Of a DNA stretch of 24,307 nt, positions 1 through 6,868 are shown in pieces. This DNA is from a virus: positions 1 to 24,307 of the IMG/VR virus record IMGVR_UViG_3300009104_000122. The stretch is one strand, 5' to 3'. The position numbers and the translations under genes were made by a program. Numbering within the stretch: position 1 is the stretch's first letter; every line of letters begins with the position of its first letter. The notes under the pieces were generated by a model. That model saw only the letters and a program-made list of their open reading frames with translations. It was not told where the DNA came from and made no database searches.

Positions 1-440
1 CATGTACGAAAACATTTAATGGTTTAATTAATATAAAAAAAGATTTTGAAGATCTAGGTGTTGAGATAGAAATAAATCAACTTGGATCAGAAAACTTTAT
101 CCCCTCCGAACCAGTAGATCTATGTTTTACCTCTCCACCTTATTTCAATACAGAGGAATATTCACAAGAAGAAACTCAATCCTTTAAAAAATACCCAACA
201 AAAGAGGGGTGGTTGAATGGATTTTTAAGAAAAACATTAAGCAATTGCCATAAATCATTAAAAAATAATGGCTTACTTATCTTAAATATTGCTAATGTTA
301 AACAATATAATAACTTAGAAGAGGATGCTCTTAATGTAGCACATGAAGAGGGTTTTCATTTACAGGATATTATAAAGTTAAGATTAAGCAGTATAAATGG
401 TGGTTTTAAATATGAACCAATTTTTATTTTTAAAACATGA
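1..440 (+). CDS. DNA methyltransferase (N4-cytosine/N6-adenine type), C-terminal part
   Basis: The reading frame is open from base 3 with no start in the window, so this is the 3' end of a gene beginning upstream. At 120-146 it reads LCFTSPPYF, the (T/D)SPPY catalytic motif IV of SAM-dependent amino-methyltransferases that modify exocyclic amines of cytosine or adenine. A hydrophobic strand, LLILNIANVK, follows at the place where this class has its next core strand. The motif says what chemistry is likely but not which base or site is methylated. The TTG at 213 is an internal codon, not a start. The gene ends in ATGA, overlapping the next start by 4 nt, so the two are probably cotranslated. 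In phages such enzymes often protect against host restriction, which is inference here. Confidence 0.8.
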   Translation, partial: CTKTFNGLINIKKDFEDLGVEIEINQLGSENFIPSEPVDLCFTSPPYFNTEEYSQEETQSFKKYPTKEGWLNGFLRKTLSNCHKSLKNNGLLILNIANVKQYNNLEEDALNVAHEEGFHLQDIIKLRLSSINGGFKYEPIFIFKT

Positions 441-685
441 GTAAGAGTGAGAAGGGAATCGAATTAACTAATCAATCTTGGGCTAGAACGTTGCTTTGGT
501 TTGATATAGAGGTATTAATACAGGAAGGCAGCTATGAGCCAGAAAATCATTACAAGGCGTTAATCAAAGGAAAGCCATTACATGAATATAGAGATATGCA
601 ACCAGACGAACTTATTGCTATAAGAGATTGGCTAACAACTCAAGTGATGAAAGAGCAGATAAAAGGCGATGGTCCAAAAATATAA
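437..685 (+). CDS. Small phage protein of unknown function (82 aa)
   Basis: I do not recognise this protein. It is soluble-looking, with no signal peptide or membrane segment, rich in Trp, Glu and Lys, and probably helical in its second half (residues 45-78). It starts with the ATG of an ATGA overlap with the methyltransferase stop and runs 17 nt into the next gene, which supports a real, translationally coupled gene. Its position suggests an early or accessory role, but nothing in the sequence names one. Confidence 0.6.
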   Translation: MSKSEKGIELTNQSWARTLLWFDIEVLIQEGSYEPENHYKALIKGKPLHEYRDMQPDELIAIRDWLTTQVMKEQIKGDGPKI

Positions 686-1232
686 ACCACCCACCAATCC
701 ACACAAAGAAAAAGCTAATCAACTTTGTGCTGAAGTAGAAAAAAGAAGGGCAGAAATTAACAGAAATTGGGGTGAGCATAGATTTTTTCACTTACTTGAT
801 GCAGATCTGATGAATCGGTTAAGAATGATGCGTAATAAATACGAAAGAAGTAGAGTCACAAGCAACTACTTAATGTTAGTTAATCATGCAGAAGCAATGT
901 TGAGAGGATATGAAGTGTGCGAAGCCAACGCTATAGAGAGGGGGCATAAACAATTAGATGGTCATATATGGAGTTATTATTACGAAAGAACGGATACCAG
1001 ATTTTTAGTTGTGCTTGATGATTGTTATTATGCTAAAGCAGTAGCTATGTCCAGAAATGAGAAACCAGAACCGATGGTTTTATCTATGATAGAAATTTTA
1101 AGGTTAATACCCGATGATAATTGGATATTTACACTTAATGCAAAGAAAGAGTTTCCAGGCGCAGAGGTTGTTGAACCTACGAGTGAAAAGGAAATAAAGA
1201 GTATGGGACCAGTTTCTAGCTTCCCCGTATAA
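669..1232 (+). CDS. Phage protein of unknown function (187 aa)
   Basis: No catalytic motif is visible. The N-terminal half (about residues 10-95) is charged and likely helical, with the stretch DADLMNRLRMMRNKYER. A compact middle with several Tyr and Trp follows (about 97-125), then a Pro-rich acidic tail ending SSFPV. From memory it resembles hypothetical proteins found upstream of terminase genes in other phages, but I cannot give it a function. The ATG lies inside the previous gene (17-nt overlap). A short non-coding gap follows before the DUF3310 gene. Confidence 0.65.
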   Translation: MVQKYKPPTNPHKEKANQLCAEVEKRRAEINRNWGEHRFFHLLDADLMNRLRMMRNKYERSRVTSNYLMLVNHAEAMLRGYEVCEANAIERGHKQLDGHIWSYYYERTDTRFLVVLDDCYYAKAVAMSRNEKPEPMVLSMIEILRLIPDDNWIFTLNAKKEFPGAEVVEPTSEKEIKSMGPVSSFPV

Positions 1233-1267
1233 GGTGTATTATTAAACTATGACACCAAGGATAATAT

Positions 1268-1480
1268 ATGAAAGACTTAATCAATAAACCACCACATTAC
1301 CGAAATAAGATAGAATGTTTAGATATAATAAAGCAACAAGTAGATGATGTTGGTTCAGTATATGAAGCCCATATATGGCGTTATCTATATCGTCACAAAA
1401 ACAAAGGCGCAAACATATCTGATTTAGAGAAGGCAGAATTTTATTTAAAAAAGCTGATTAAACATTATAAGAATCTATAG
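1268..1480 (+). CDS. DUF3310 family protein (70 aa)
   Basis: The protein fits the short DUF3310 family common in phages. Its marks are the N-terminal KPPHYRNKIECLDII block, the central AHIWRYLYRHKNKG block and the C-terminal DLEKAEFYLKKLI helix. The family is mostly uncharacterised; as I recall, T7 gp1.7, a nucleotide kinase, belongs to or near it, so a role in nucleotide metabolism is possible but unproven. At 70 residues it is close to the minimum for the family. The ATG is preceded by AAGGA at 1257-1261 with 6-nt spacing. The 35-nt gap upstream could carry a weak promoter. Confidence 0.8.
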   Translation: MKDLINKPPHYRNKIECLDIIKQQVDDVGSVYEAHIWRYLYRHKNKGANISDLEKAEFYLKKLIKHYKNL

Positions 1481-1488
1481 TGAATAAT

Positions 1489-1653
1489 ATGTGTGAAGAT
1501 GATAAAAAAGCTATACTAGAACATAGCATAGAGGAAGGTTTATCTTTACATGATGTGGCTTTAAAGTTTGGAGTGACTAAAAGCACGATAAGAAGATGGG
1601 CTTTGAAACATAATTTAACCTTTAAAACTAAGTCACCCTGGAGAAAGAATTAA
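1489..1653 (+). CDS. Small helix-turn-helix protein (54 aa)
   Basis: A short frame encodes a protein starting MCEDDKKAILEHS. Residues 9-43 form a convincing helix-turn-helix: SLHDVALKFGVTKSTIRRWALK, with the Gly of the turn and a recognition helix ending RRW, as in homeodomain-like or transposase-type HTH folds. The tail is basic (KTKSPWRKN). It fills the gap between two neighbours and its TAA shares one base with the ATG of the next gene (TAATG), typical of this genome. A GTG at 1480 would give three more residues and overlap the DUF3310 stop. A DNA-binding regulator or packaging accessory is likely; which one cannot be told. Confidence 0.7.
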   Translation: MCEDDKKAILEHSIEEGLSLHDVALKFGVTKSTIRRWALKHNLTFKTKSPWRKN

Positions 1654-2243
1654 TGGTAAGCAGCATAAGAGTCACCGACAATATAAAGAAAGTGAACAGA
1701 GATCTAAAAAGAGCGCAAAAGAAAAAGATACCAGAAGCTACTAAATGGGCTATTAACAACACAGCGTTTAAGTTGCGTAAGGCCTATATGGCTCAAGCAG
1801 AAAAGAAGTTTGATAGACCTACAAGGTTTACTATCAATGCCTTTGGAGTCAGTAAAGCAACACCGAGAGATATGTCTGCGAAAGTTTTTATAAAGGATAC
1901 TCAAGCAAAATATTTAGAACCACAAATTGAAGGTGGTCAAAGCACCAAGAAGCAGAGATCAGGTTATGCAGTACCAACACAACGCCTTCCATTGAATCAA
2001 TATGGAAACATTCCAAGTAAAAAATTAACAGTAGGTGGAAGAGAAATAAGACCAACCAAGACAGGTCTTGGAGTTTACTCAAAAAGTGTTAAGGGCAAAC
2101 CATCAGAGTTATTAATTGTTTTTAAAAAAGCAATAAACTACAAAAAGATATTTCCTTTCTTTCATATAGGAGAAAAATTTGTTTCAAATGTTTTTCCAAA
2201 AGAAATGGTCAAGTCCCTTAAAAAAGAACTGGCTAGAAAATAA
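1653..2243 (+). CDS. Putative minor tail protein Z (GpZ)-like protein (196 aa)
   Basis: The basic protein begins with helices rich in Lys and Ala (residues 8-52: KKIPEATKWAINNTAFKLRK), then a segment RPTRFTINAFGVSKAT and the phrase KYLEPQIEGGQ near residue 90. The end has a FPFFHIGEKF motif and a charged helix. This pattern of an Ala-Asn-Thr-Ala helix, a central strand region and an aromatic C-terminus resembles the GpZ/neck-type phage structural proteins I know, but the match is by memory and weak. It is odd that it lies upstream of the terminase rather than with the tail genes. The ATG overlaps the preceding stop by one base. After it comes the long non-coding repeat region. Confidence 0.4.
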   Translation: MVSSIRVTDNIKKVNRDLKRAQKKKIPEATKWAINNTAFKLRKAYMAQAEKKFDRPTRFTINAFGVSKATPRDMSAKVFIKDTQAKYLEPQIEGGQSTKKQRSGYAVPTQRLPLNQYGNIPSKKLTVGGREIRPTKTGLGVYSKSVKGKPSELLIVFKKAINYKKIFPFFHIGEKFVSNVFPKEMVKSLKKELARK

Positions 2244-2258
2244 TGAATACCCCAAAAC

Positions 2259-2273
2259 CCTTATACTATAAGG
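2259..2273. repeat. Inverted repeat (7-bp arms, 1-bp centre)
   Basis: CCTTATA and TATAAGG flank a single C, making a near-perfect 15-bp palindrome. It is the first of three inverted repeats in the non-coding stretch before the terminase genes. A dimeric DNA-binding protein such as the small terminase could bind it; that is inference. Confidence 0.5.
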
Positions 2274-2316
2274 ATCATAGGTTCTTCCCAGGGGAAGGAT
2301 TGCCCCAGGTTTCACG

Positions 2317-2347
2317 ATTTCGATATTTTCTTAGACAATATCGAAAT
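2317..2347. repeat. Inverted repeat (11-bp perfect arms, 9-nt loop)
   Basis: ATTTCGATATT at 2317-2327 is exactly complementary in reverse to AATATCGAAAT at 2337-2347, with TTCTTAGAC between. There is no T-run beyond it and the stem is A+T-rich, so a rho-independent terminator is unlikely. It sits just before the small terminase gene and is a candidate protein-binding element. Confidence 0.6.
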
Positions 2348-2384
2348 TTAATAAGATTAAATTCAAATAACCAAACCAGTTCAG

Positions 2385-2402
2385 CAAACTGGAACCAGTT
2401 TG
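2385..2402. repeat. Inverted repeat with extra CCAGTT copies near terS
   Basis: CAAACTGG and CCAGTTTG flank AA, giving an 18-bp palindrome. A further AACCAGTT lies at 2374-2381, so CCAGTT occurs at least three times, in both orientations, within about 30 bases. Clustered short repeats of this kind next to a small terminase gene recall the gpNu1 binding sites of lambda cosB. Confidence 0.5.
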
Positions 2403-2438
2403 GGTTCAGTTCAAACTAAAACCGACAGTTTAAGTTCG

Positions 2439-2987
2439 ATGGCAGAAGAATTAGTGACAAGCAAGCGTGTTGCAGAGCATTTAGACATAACGCAAGAATA
2501 CGTTTCTAAATTAAAGAGCCAGGGAATTTTACCAGGTGGAAGGGGAAGGCAGAAGATGAACTTACGGGACTCTCGCCTGGCTTACATTAACTTCCTAAGA
2601 ACTAGAGCTAGATTGTCTCCCAAAGGTACAGATACCTCTATTAGTGAAGAAAAAACACGCTTAACCAAAGCGCAAGCAGATAAGGCCGAGATGGAAGTGG
2701 AAGTTATTACTAGAGGAATGTTAAAGGCACAAGAAGTAAAGGAAGGATGGATTGCGTTTGTAAGTAATGTAAGAGCAAAGTTGTTAAACCTACCTTCCAA
2801 GGTAGCGCATCAGGTAGTGGGGTTAGAAACTTATGCACAGGTAGAAGGATTAATTAATGAAGAAATATATGAGGTGTTAAATGAACTTGCATCAAGTGAA
2901 TTACCAGAATCCCTTAGAAGCAGTATGGAACAAAACAGCGAAAGCGTTTCTACCACCGAAGAAACTAAAAGTATCGAGTTGGGCTGA
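2439..2987 (+). CDS. terS: Terminase small subunit, Nu1-like
   Basis: The DNA-recognition subunit of the packaging motor. The N-terminus holds a winged helix-turn-helix, KRVAEHLDITQEYVSKLKSQ, followed by a basic GGRGRQ turn. The middle (about residues 65-100) is a charged helix, TRLTKAQADKAEMEVEV, and then comes the segment RAKLLNLPSKVAHQV typical of Nu1-type small terminases. I chose the ATG at 2439 (182 aa). The frame can extend to a TTG at 2400, but that would place 13 extra residues across the palindrome and leave the usual distance from start to HTH too long. The last 35 codons are overprinted by the large terminase start, and are low-complexity (Ser/Glu/Thr). It probably binds the repeats just upstream. 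Confidence 0.85.
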   Translation: MAEELVTSKRVAEHLDITQEYVSKLKSQGILPGGRGRQKMNLRDSRLAYINFLRTRARLSPKGTDTSISEEKTRLTKAQADKAEMEVEVITRGMLKAQEVKEGWIAFVSNVRAKLLNLPSKVAHQVVGLETYAQVEGLINEEIYEVLNELASSELPESLRSSMEQNSESVSTTEETKSIELG

Positions 2988-4731
2988 CCAACACAGAGTA
3001 TTAAGTTCTGAGTCAAGTGCTGAACCTGGCAACTGGCGAAGTAGTCGTGCTGCATATCAAATAGAAATAATGGATGCTGTTCTTGATAGAAATATAGAAA
3101 CTGTTGTTCTTATGTCCAGTTCACAAATTGGTAAGACAGAAATAATGAATAACATATTGGGTTATTACATATCTCAAGATCCCTGCCCTGTTTTAGTTAT
3201 GCAACCAACTTTAGAGATGGCTAGAACGTGGAGTAAGGACCGATTAAATCCAATGCTCAAAAGCAGTAAGGTCTTAAAAGGTAAAGTAAAAGAACCAAGG
3301 GCAAAGGACAGCGAGAATACTGTACTCCACAAAAAATACGATGGTGGTTTCATTGCAGTAGTGGGGGCCAATTCAGCTAGTGGTTTGGCGAGCAGACCAG
3401 TAAGAATTTTATTAGCAGACGAAGTAGATCGCTTCCCTATAAGTGCTGGCGCAGAAGGAGATCCAGTTTCCCTGGCATTAAAAAGAACAACTACCTTTTG
3501 GAATAGAAAAATAGTTATGGCATCAACCCCAACTATAGACGGACTATCAAGAATACAAACTGCTTTTGAATCATCAGATAAGAGAAGGTATTTTGTTCCG
3601 TGTCCAGATTGCCATGAAATGCAAATATTAGAATGGTCAAATGTCCAATGGGATGAAGGCAAGCCAGAGACAGCCAGATATATATGTGTGCATTGTGGTT
3701 CTCTTTTAGAAGAGAAAGAAAAAATAAAAATGATTAGAAACGGAGAATGGAGAGCAGAAGAAGAAACAAACAAGACAGCAGGATTTCATATTAACGAATT
3801 GTATTCACCTTGGAGTACATGGGGAACAATGGCTATTAATTTTTTAGAAGCTAAGAAACATCCAGAGATATTAAAGACTTATATTAATACTTCCCTTGGT
3901 GATGTGTGGAGAGATCAAGGGGAAGAGATAGTAAGTGAAGGATTGATGGCACGAAGAGAAACATACGATGAATCGTGTATTCCCGATAACGTCCTGGTTA
4001 TTACAGGTGGTGTTGATATACAAAGCGATAGATTAGAATTGCAAGTCATAGGATGGGGATTGGAATCGCACAGCTACGTTTTAGACTATCAGATATTTTG
4101 GGGTGAGACTTCTCAAGCGCAAGTGTGGGGAGAACTAGATGATTATTTAAAGAGAAGATATGAAAGAGAAAGTTTACCCTCCTTACCTATAGCGTGTGTT
4201 GGAATTGATACGGGGTATCAAACTCAAAGCTGTTATAACTTTGTAAAAAATAAAACAGGCAGAAGAATATTTGGAATTAAAGGACAATCACAAGCAGGCA
4301 AGCCGATTGCAGGAAGACCAACCCAATCGGGCAGACAAAGAATACAACTCTTCCCTGCTGGCGTTGATACAGCAAAGGAAAATATCTTTCAATGGCTACA
4401 AATTGATGAAGTAGGACCAGGGTATGTCCATTTCCCAAACAATATGGATGAAGAATATTTTAAACAACTTACAGCAGAGAAAAGAGCAGTCAAGTTTTAC
4501 AAGGGCGAGAAGCGAGTAGTTTGGGTAGCACAAAGAGAAAGAAATGAAGCCCTTGATACGTTTGTCTATTGTTTAGTTGCTCTACATATATTACAACCCG
4601 ATTTAAAAAAAATATCTTCAAACAACAAGCCACCTAAAGAAGAGTCCATAAAAAGGAACAATCCAATCACTAATCCCACGCTTAGAACAATCAAAAGACC
4701 TCGTAAGTCTTTTGTAAATAGTTGGAAGTAG
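2881..4731 (+). CDS. terL: Terminase large subunit, GpA family
   Basis: ATP-driven motor and nuclease that packages phage DNA into the prohead. Features in order: the family N-terminal block WADQHRVLSSESSAEPGNWR (residues 34-53); Walker A SSSQIGKTE (79-87); Walker B LLADEVDRF with Asp180-Glu181; two CxxC pairs, Cys241/244 and Cys269/272, forming a probable zinc knuckle; and nuclease acidic residues in GGVDIQ (Asp379), GIDTGY (Asp443) and NEALDTF (Asp559). The 616-residue length is normal for GpA. GAGGTG at 2871-2876 is a strong ribosome-binding site for the ATG at 2881, which fixes the start inside the small terminase gene. The conserved N-terminal block begins within that overlap, so the overlap is real. 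The C-terminus is basic and probably disordered. Confidence 0.95.
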   Translation: MNLHQVNYQNPLEAVWNKTAKAFLPPKKLKVSSWADQHRVLSSESSAEPGNWRSSRAAYQIEIMDAVLDRNIETVVLMSSSQIGKTEIMNNILGYYISQDPCPVLVMQPTLEMARTWSKDRLNPMLKSSKVLKGKVKEPRAKDSENTVLHKKYDGGFIAVVGANSASGLASRPVRILLADEVDRFPISAGAEGDPVSLALKRTTTFWNRKIVMASTPTIDGLSRIQTAFESSDKRRYFVPCPDCHEMQILEWSNVQWDEGKPETARYICVHCGSLLEEKEKIKMIRNGEWRAEEETNKTAGFHINELYSPWSTWGTMAINFLEAKKHPEILKTYINTSLGDVWRDQGEEIVSEGLMARRETYDESCIPDNVLVITGGVDIQSDRLELQVIGWGLESHSYVLDYQIFWGETSQAQVWGELDDYLKRRYERESLPSLPIACVGIDTGYQTQSCYNFVKNKTGRRIFGIKGQSQAGKPIAGRPTQSGRQRIQLFPAGVDTAKENIFQWLQIDEVGPGYVHFPNNMDEEYFKQLTAEKRAVKFYKGEKRVVWVAQRERNEALDTFVYCLVALHILQPDLKKISSNNKPPKEESIKRNNPITNPTLRTIKRPRKSFVNSWK

Positions 4732-4733
4732 TG

Positions 4734-4768
4734 TATTGACAGATTAAATATGGCACTTAATGTTTTTA
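4734..4768 (+). promoter_or_regulatory. Conserved promoter-like motif, copy 1
   Basis: TTGACA, a perfect -35 hexamer, is followed after 8 bases by ATGGCACTTA, then A, then TGTTTTTA. The same arrangement with identical spacing occurs at 18787-18821; 28 of 35 bases agree. The -10 element by the usual spacing is poor (TAATGT after 16 bp), so this may be a phage-modified promoter or an operator overlapping a promoter. It lies in the short gap between the large terminase and the head genes, just where a separate head transcript would begin. Confidence 0.55.
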
Positions 4769-4790
4769 GTTTAGCTTATGAGGACATAGT

Positions 4791-5381
4791 TTGGCCAATA
4801 GATTTGATTCCGTTAATTATCCAACAAACGTACCAGATACATTGTATGTAGGGGATAACTTTCTATGGAAGAGAGATTTAACTGATTATCCCGTTGCTAG
4901 TTATTCATTAAGTTATTCTTTTCGATTACTTACTTCGGCTGCTACTGAAATAGCGTTAGGTGATTCAGTAATTACAGAAAGTGATACAAGTGTTTATACA
5001 ATTAATGTTCCGAGTAGCACAACAACTGATTATACGAAAGGTGACTATACTTATCAGGAATATATAACAAAAACATCTGGATCAGAAAGATTGGTATTAA
5101 ATACAGGGTTGGTAAGTCTTAAATCTAACTTAGATGCTGATACGGGAGATCCAAGGTCAAGTGCCAGAATTATATTACAGGCCCTTGAAGCCACGATGGA
5201 AAACAGGGCTACAATAGATCAAATGTCTATGAGCATCGCTGGTAGGTCGCTTTCCCGTATGTCACCAGCAGAACTGAATGATTGGAAGTCACACTATAAA
5301 GCGTTAGTAAGTAATGAAGATAAGAAGTCCAGGCGAGATAAAAGCGAAGCAACAGGAACACAAATTAAGGTTAGATTCTAA
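4791..5381 (+). CDS. Head-tail connector (gpW-like) with N-terminal beta domain
   Basis: The C-terminal half (about residues 118-196) reads DPRSSARIILQALEATMENRA, then SIAGRSLSRMSPAELNDW and a final IKVRF. This looks like gpW-type head-joining proteins, in which a glycine-arginine turn separates two helices. The first 115 residues are Thr/Ser/Tyr-rich and probably a beta-sandwich, giving a protein far longer than lambda gpW (68 aa). Start: TTG at 4791 with GAGGA at 4780-4784 and 6-nt spacing; no ATG fits. Its stop shares a base with the portal ATG. The position between large terminase and portal matches gpW in lambda. The gpW link is a by-eye resemblance. Confidence 0.5.
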   Translation: MANRFDSVNYPTNVPDTLYVGDNFLWKRDLTDYPVASYSLSYSFRLLTSAATEIALGDSVITESDTSVYTINVPSSTTTDYTKGDYTYQEYITKTSGSERLVLNTGLVSLKSNLDADTGDPRSSARIILQALEATMENRATIDQMSMSIAGRSLSRMSPAELNDWKSHYKALVSNEDKKSRRDKSEATGTQIKVRF

Positions 5382-6868
5382 TGGCATGGTATAAAAATAT
5401 ATTTAAAAGAAAAATAAAGAACGCAATAAAGTTTAGGTCATTCGCAGGCGCACAAGGAGGGAGATTATTCGCAGATTGGAAGACTTCAAATGCAACAGCA
5501 GATCAAGAGATATTCAATTCATTATCCACTTTAAGAAATAGAAGTAGAGCATTAGCTAGAAATGATAGTTATATTTATAGATATTTGAATATGTTGGTGA
5601 GCAATGTTATTGGACCAAACGGCATCAGGGTTGCGTCAAAGGCCAGAAATGATAATGGTGAATTAGATTTACAAGGGAACAAAGAGGTAGAAGCTGCTTT
5701 CTCAGAATGGGGGCAAGTTGGAAGTTGTACTTTAAATGGCATACAATCCTTCTTGGATTGCCAAAAGTTATTCATTGAATCTGTAGCCAGGGATGGAGAA
5801 GCATTAATAAGAACAGTCCGTTCTAATAGCAACCGATTTGGTTTTGCTATTCAGTTTTTAGAAGCAGATCATTTAGACGAGAACCTTTCAACCAAGAACC
5901 AGGAATCAGGTAATTCTATCAAGATGGGAGTGGAAGTAGATAGCTTTGGAAAGCCAGAAGCATATTATTTATTAAAAGACCACCCGGGCAATTCACCCTA
6001 TTATAGTGATTATGCTGATCCGAGTAGATATATAAAAGTTCCTGCTGATGAACTCATACATGGATATTTACCCAATAGAGCAGAACAGACTAGGGGTGTC
6101 CCCTGGACTTCGGCAGTTTTAGGCAGAGCAAAGATGTTAGATGGGCTAGAAGAGTCGGCTGTAGTAAATGCCAGAGTCGGTGCATCTAAAATGGGATTCA
6201 TTGTCAGTCCCGATGGTGAACAATATGTGGGAGAAGATACAGAAGATACTTATACTCAAATAATGGATGCAACACCAGGAAGTATGGAACAACTACCATC
6301 AGGAAGTGAATTTCGCAAGTGGGATCCAGAATATCCAAACATGATGTTTGATCCATTTCAAAAAGCTATACTTAGAGGAATCGCATCAGGTCTTAATGTT
6401 TCTTATGTAGATTTAGCTAATAACTTGGAAGGGGTGAATTATTCCAGTATTAGACAGGGAGTAATGGAACAAAGAGATTATTACAGAACAATACAAAAAT
6501 TCGTTATTCAACACATGGTTAGGCCAATATATTTAAAATGGCTTGAATATGCTATGACTACGAAACAGGTAAGCATACCAATTACCAAGTATGATAAATT
6601 TGCCAATCAAGTTATTTTCATTCCCCGAAGTTGGTCATGGATAGATCCACAGAAGGAAATGAACGCCAATGTAGTTGGACTACAGAACGGGCAGATAACT
6701 ATGTCTGATATTCAGTCTTCTATGGGACGTGATCCAGAAGAACTTTTCGAGGAGTTATCCAGAGAAAAGGCACTCGCAGATCAATACGGAGTAGAGACAG
6801 CATTTTCACCCTATGGTGCAACCAAGACTCCTGTTGAACCAGATCTAACGGGAGGAGATAATGAATAA
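5381..6868 (+). CDS. Portal protein, lambda gpB family
   Basis: The portal forms the dodecameric ring at the capsid vertex through which DNA passes and to which the terminase and neck dock. Family signs are the early SLSTLRNRSRALARNDSYIYRYLNM helix region (split here around residues 48-72), NVIGPNGIRV, the KLFIESVARDGEALI block (about 129-143), LPNRAEQTRGVPW (about 230-242) and the helix MEQRDYYRTIQKFV (about 363-376). Its 495 residues are close to the family norm. The start overlaps the previous stop by one base. The ribosome-binding site of the next small gene is embedded in its last codons. Confidence 0.95.
   Translation: MAWYKNIFKRKIKNAIKFRSFAGAQGGRLFADWKTSNATADQEIFNSLSTLRNRSRALARNDSYIYRYLNMLVSNVIGPNGIRVASKARNDNGELDLQGNKEVEAAFSEWGQVGSCTLNGIQSFLDCQKLFIESVARDGEALIRTVRSNSNRFGFAIQFLEADHLDENLSTKNQESGNSIKMGVEVDSFGKPEAYYLLKDHPGNSPYYSDYADPSRYIKVPADELIHGYLPNRAEQTRGVPWTSAVLGRAKMLDGLEESAVVNARVGASKMGFIVSPDGEQYVGEDTEDTYTQIMDATPGSMEQLPSGSEFRKWDPEYPNMMFDPFQKAILRGIASGLNVSYVDLANNLEGVNYSSIRQGVMEQRDYYRTIQKFVIQHMVRPIYLKWLEYAMTTKQVSIPITKYDKFANQVIFIPRSWSWIDPQKEMNANVVGLQNGQITMSDIQSSMGRDPEELFEELSREKALADQYGVETAFSPYGATKTPVEPDLTGGDNE

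Larger units (their letters stand above)
2244..2438. other. Non-coding stretch: candidate packaging site (cos/pac)
   Basis: This is the longest gene-free stretch of the window. It contains three inverted repeats, and a locally G+C-rich patch at 2287-2309 in which CCCAGG occurs twice, 17 bases apart, in otherwise A+T-rich DNA. It lies directly upstream of the small terminase gene, where lambda-like phages carry their cos site. No reading frame of note and no convincing promoter is visible. The assignment as the packaging site is inference from position and repeat content. Confidence 0.4.

Noticed and set aside
1233-1267. Third copy of the promoter-like motif before the DUF3310 gene
   Set aside because: GTGTATT, ATTAAA and TATGACAC recall the motif at 4734, but TTGACA is absent and the spacing differs, so chance in A+T-rich DNA is likely.
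2317-2347. Rho-independent terminator after the GpZ-like gene
   Set aside because: The stem is A+T-rich and not followed by a T-run; an operator or packaging element fits better.
2400-2438. TTG start for the small terminase at 2400
   Set aside because: It would extend the gene into the palindrome, has no good ribosome-binding site, and places the HTH unusually far from the start; ATG at 2439 is better.
4751-4768. Sigma-54 promoter (TGGCAC element in the shared motif)
   Set aside because: TGGCAC is present, but the TTGC element is missing at the fixed distance in both copies; GTTTTT stands in its place.
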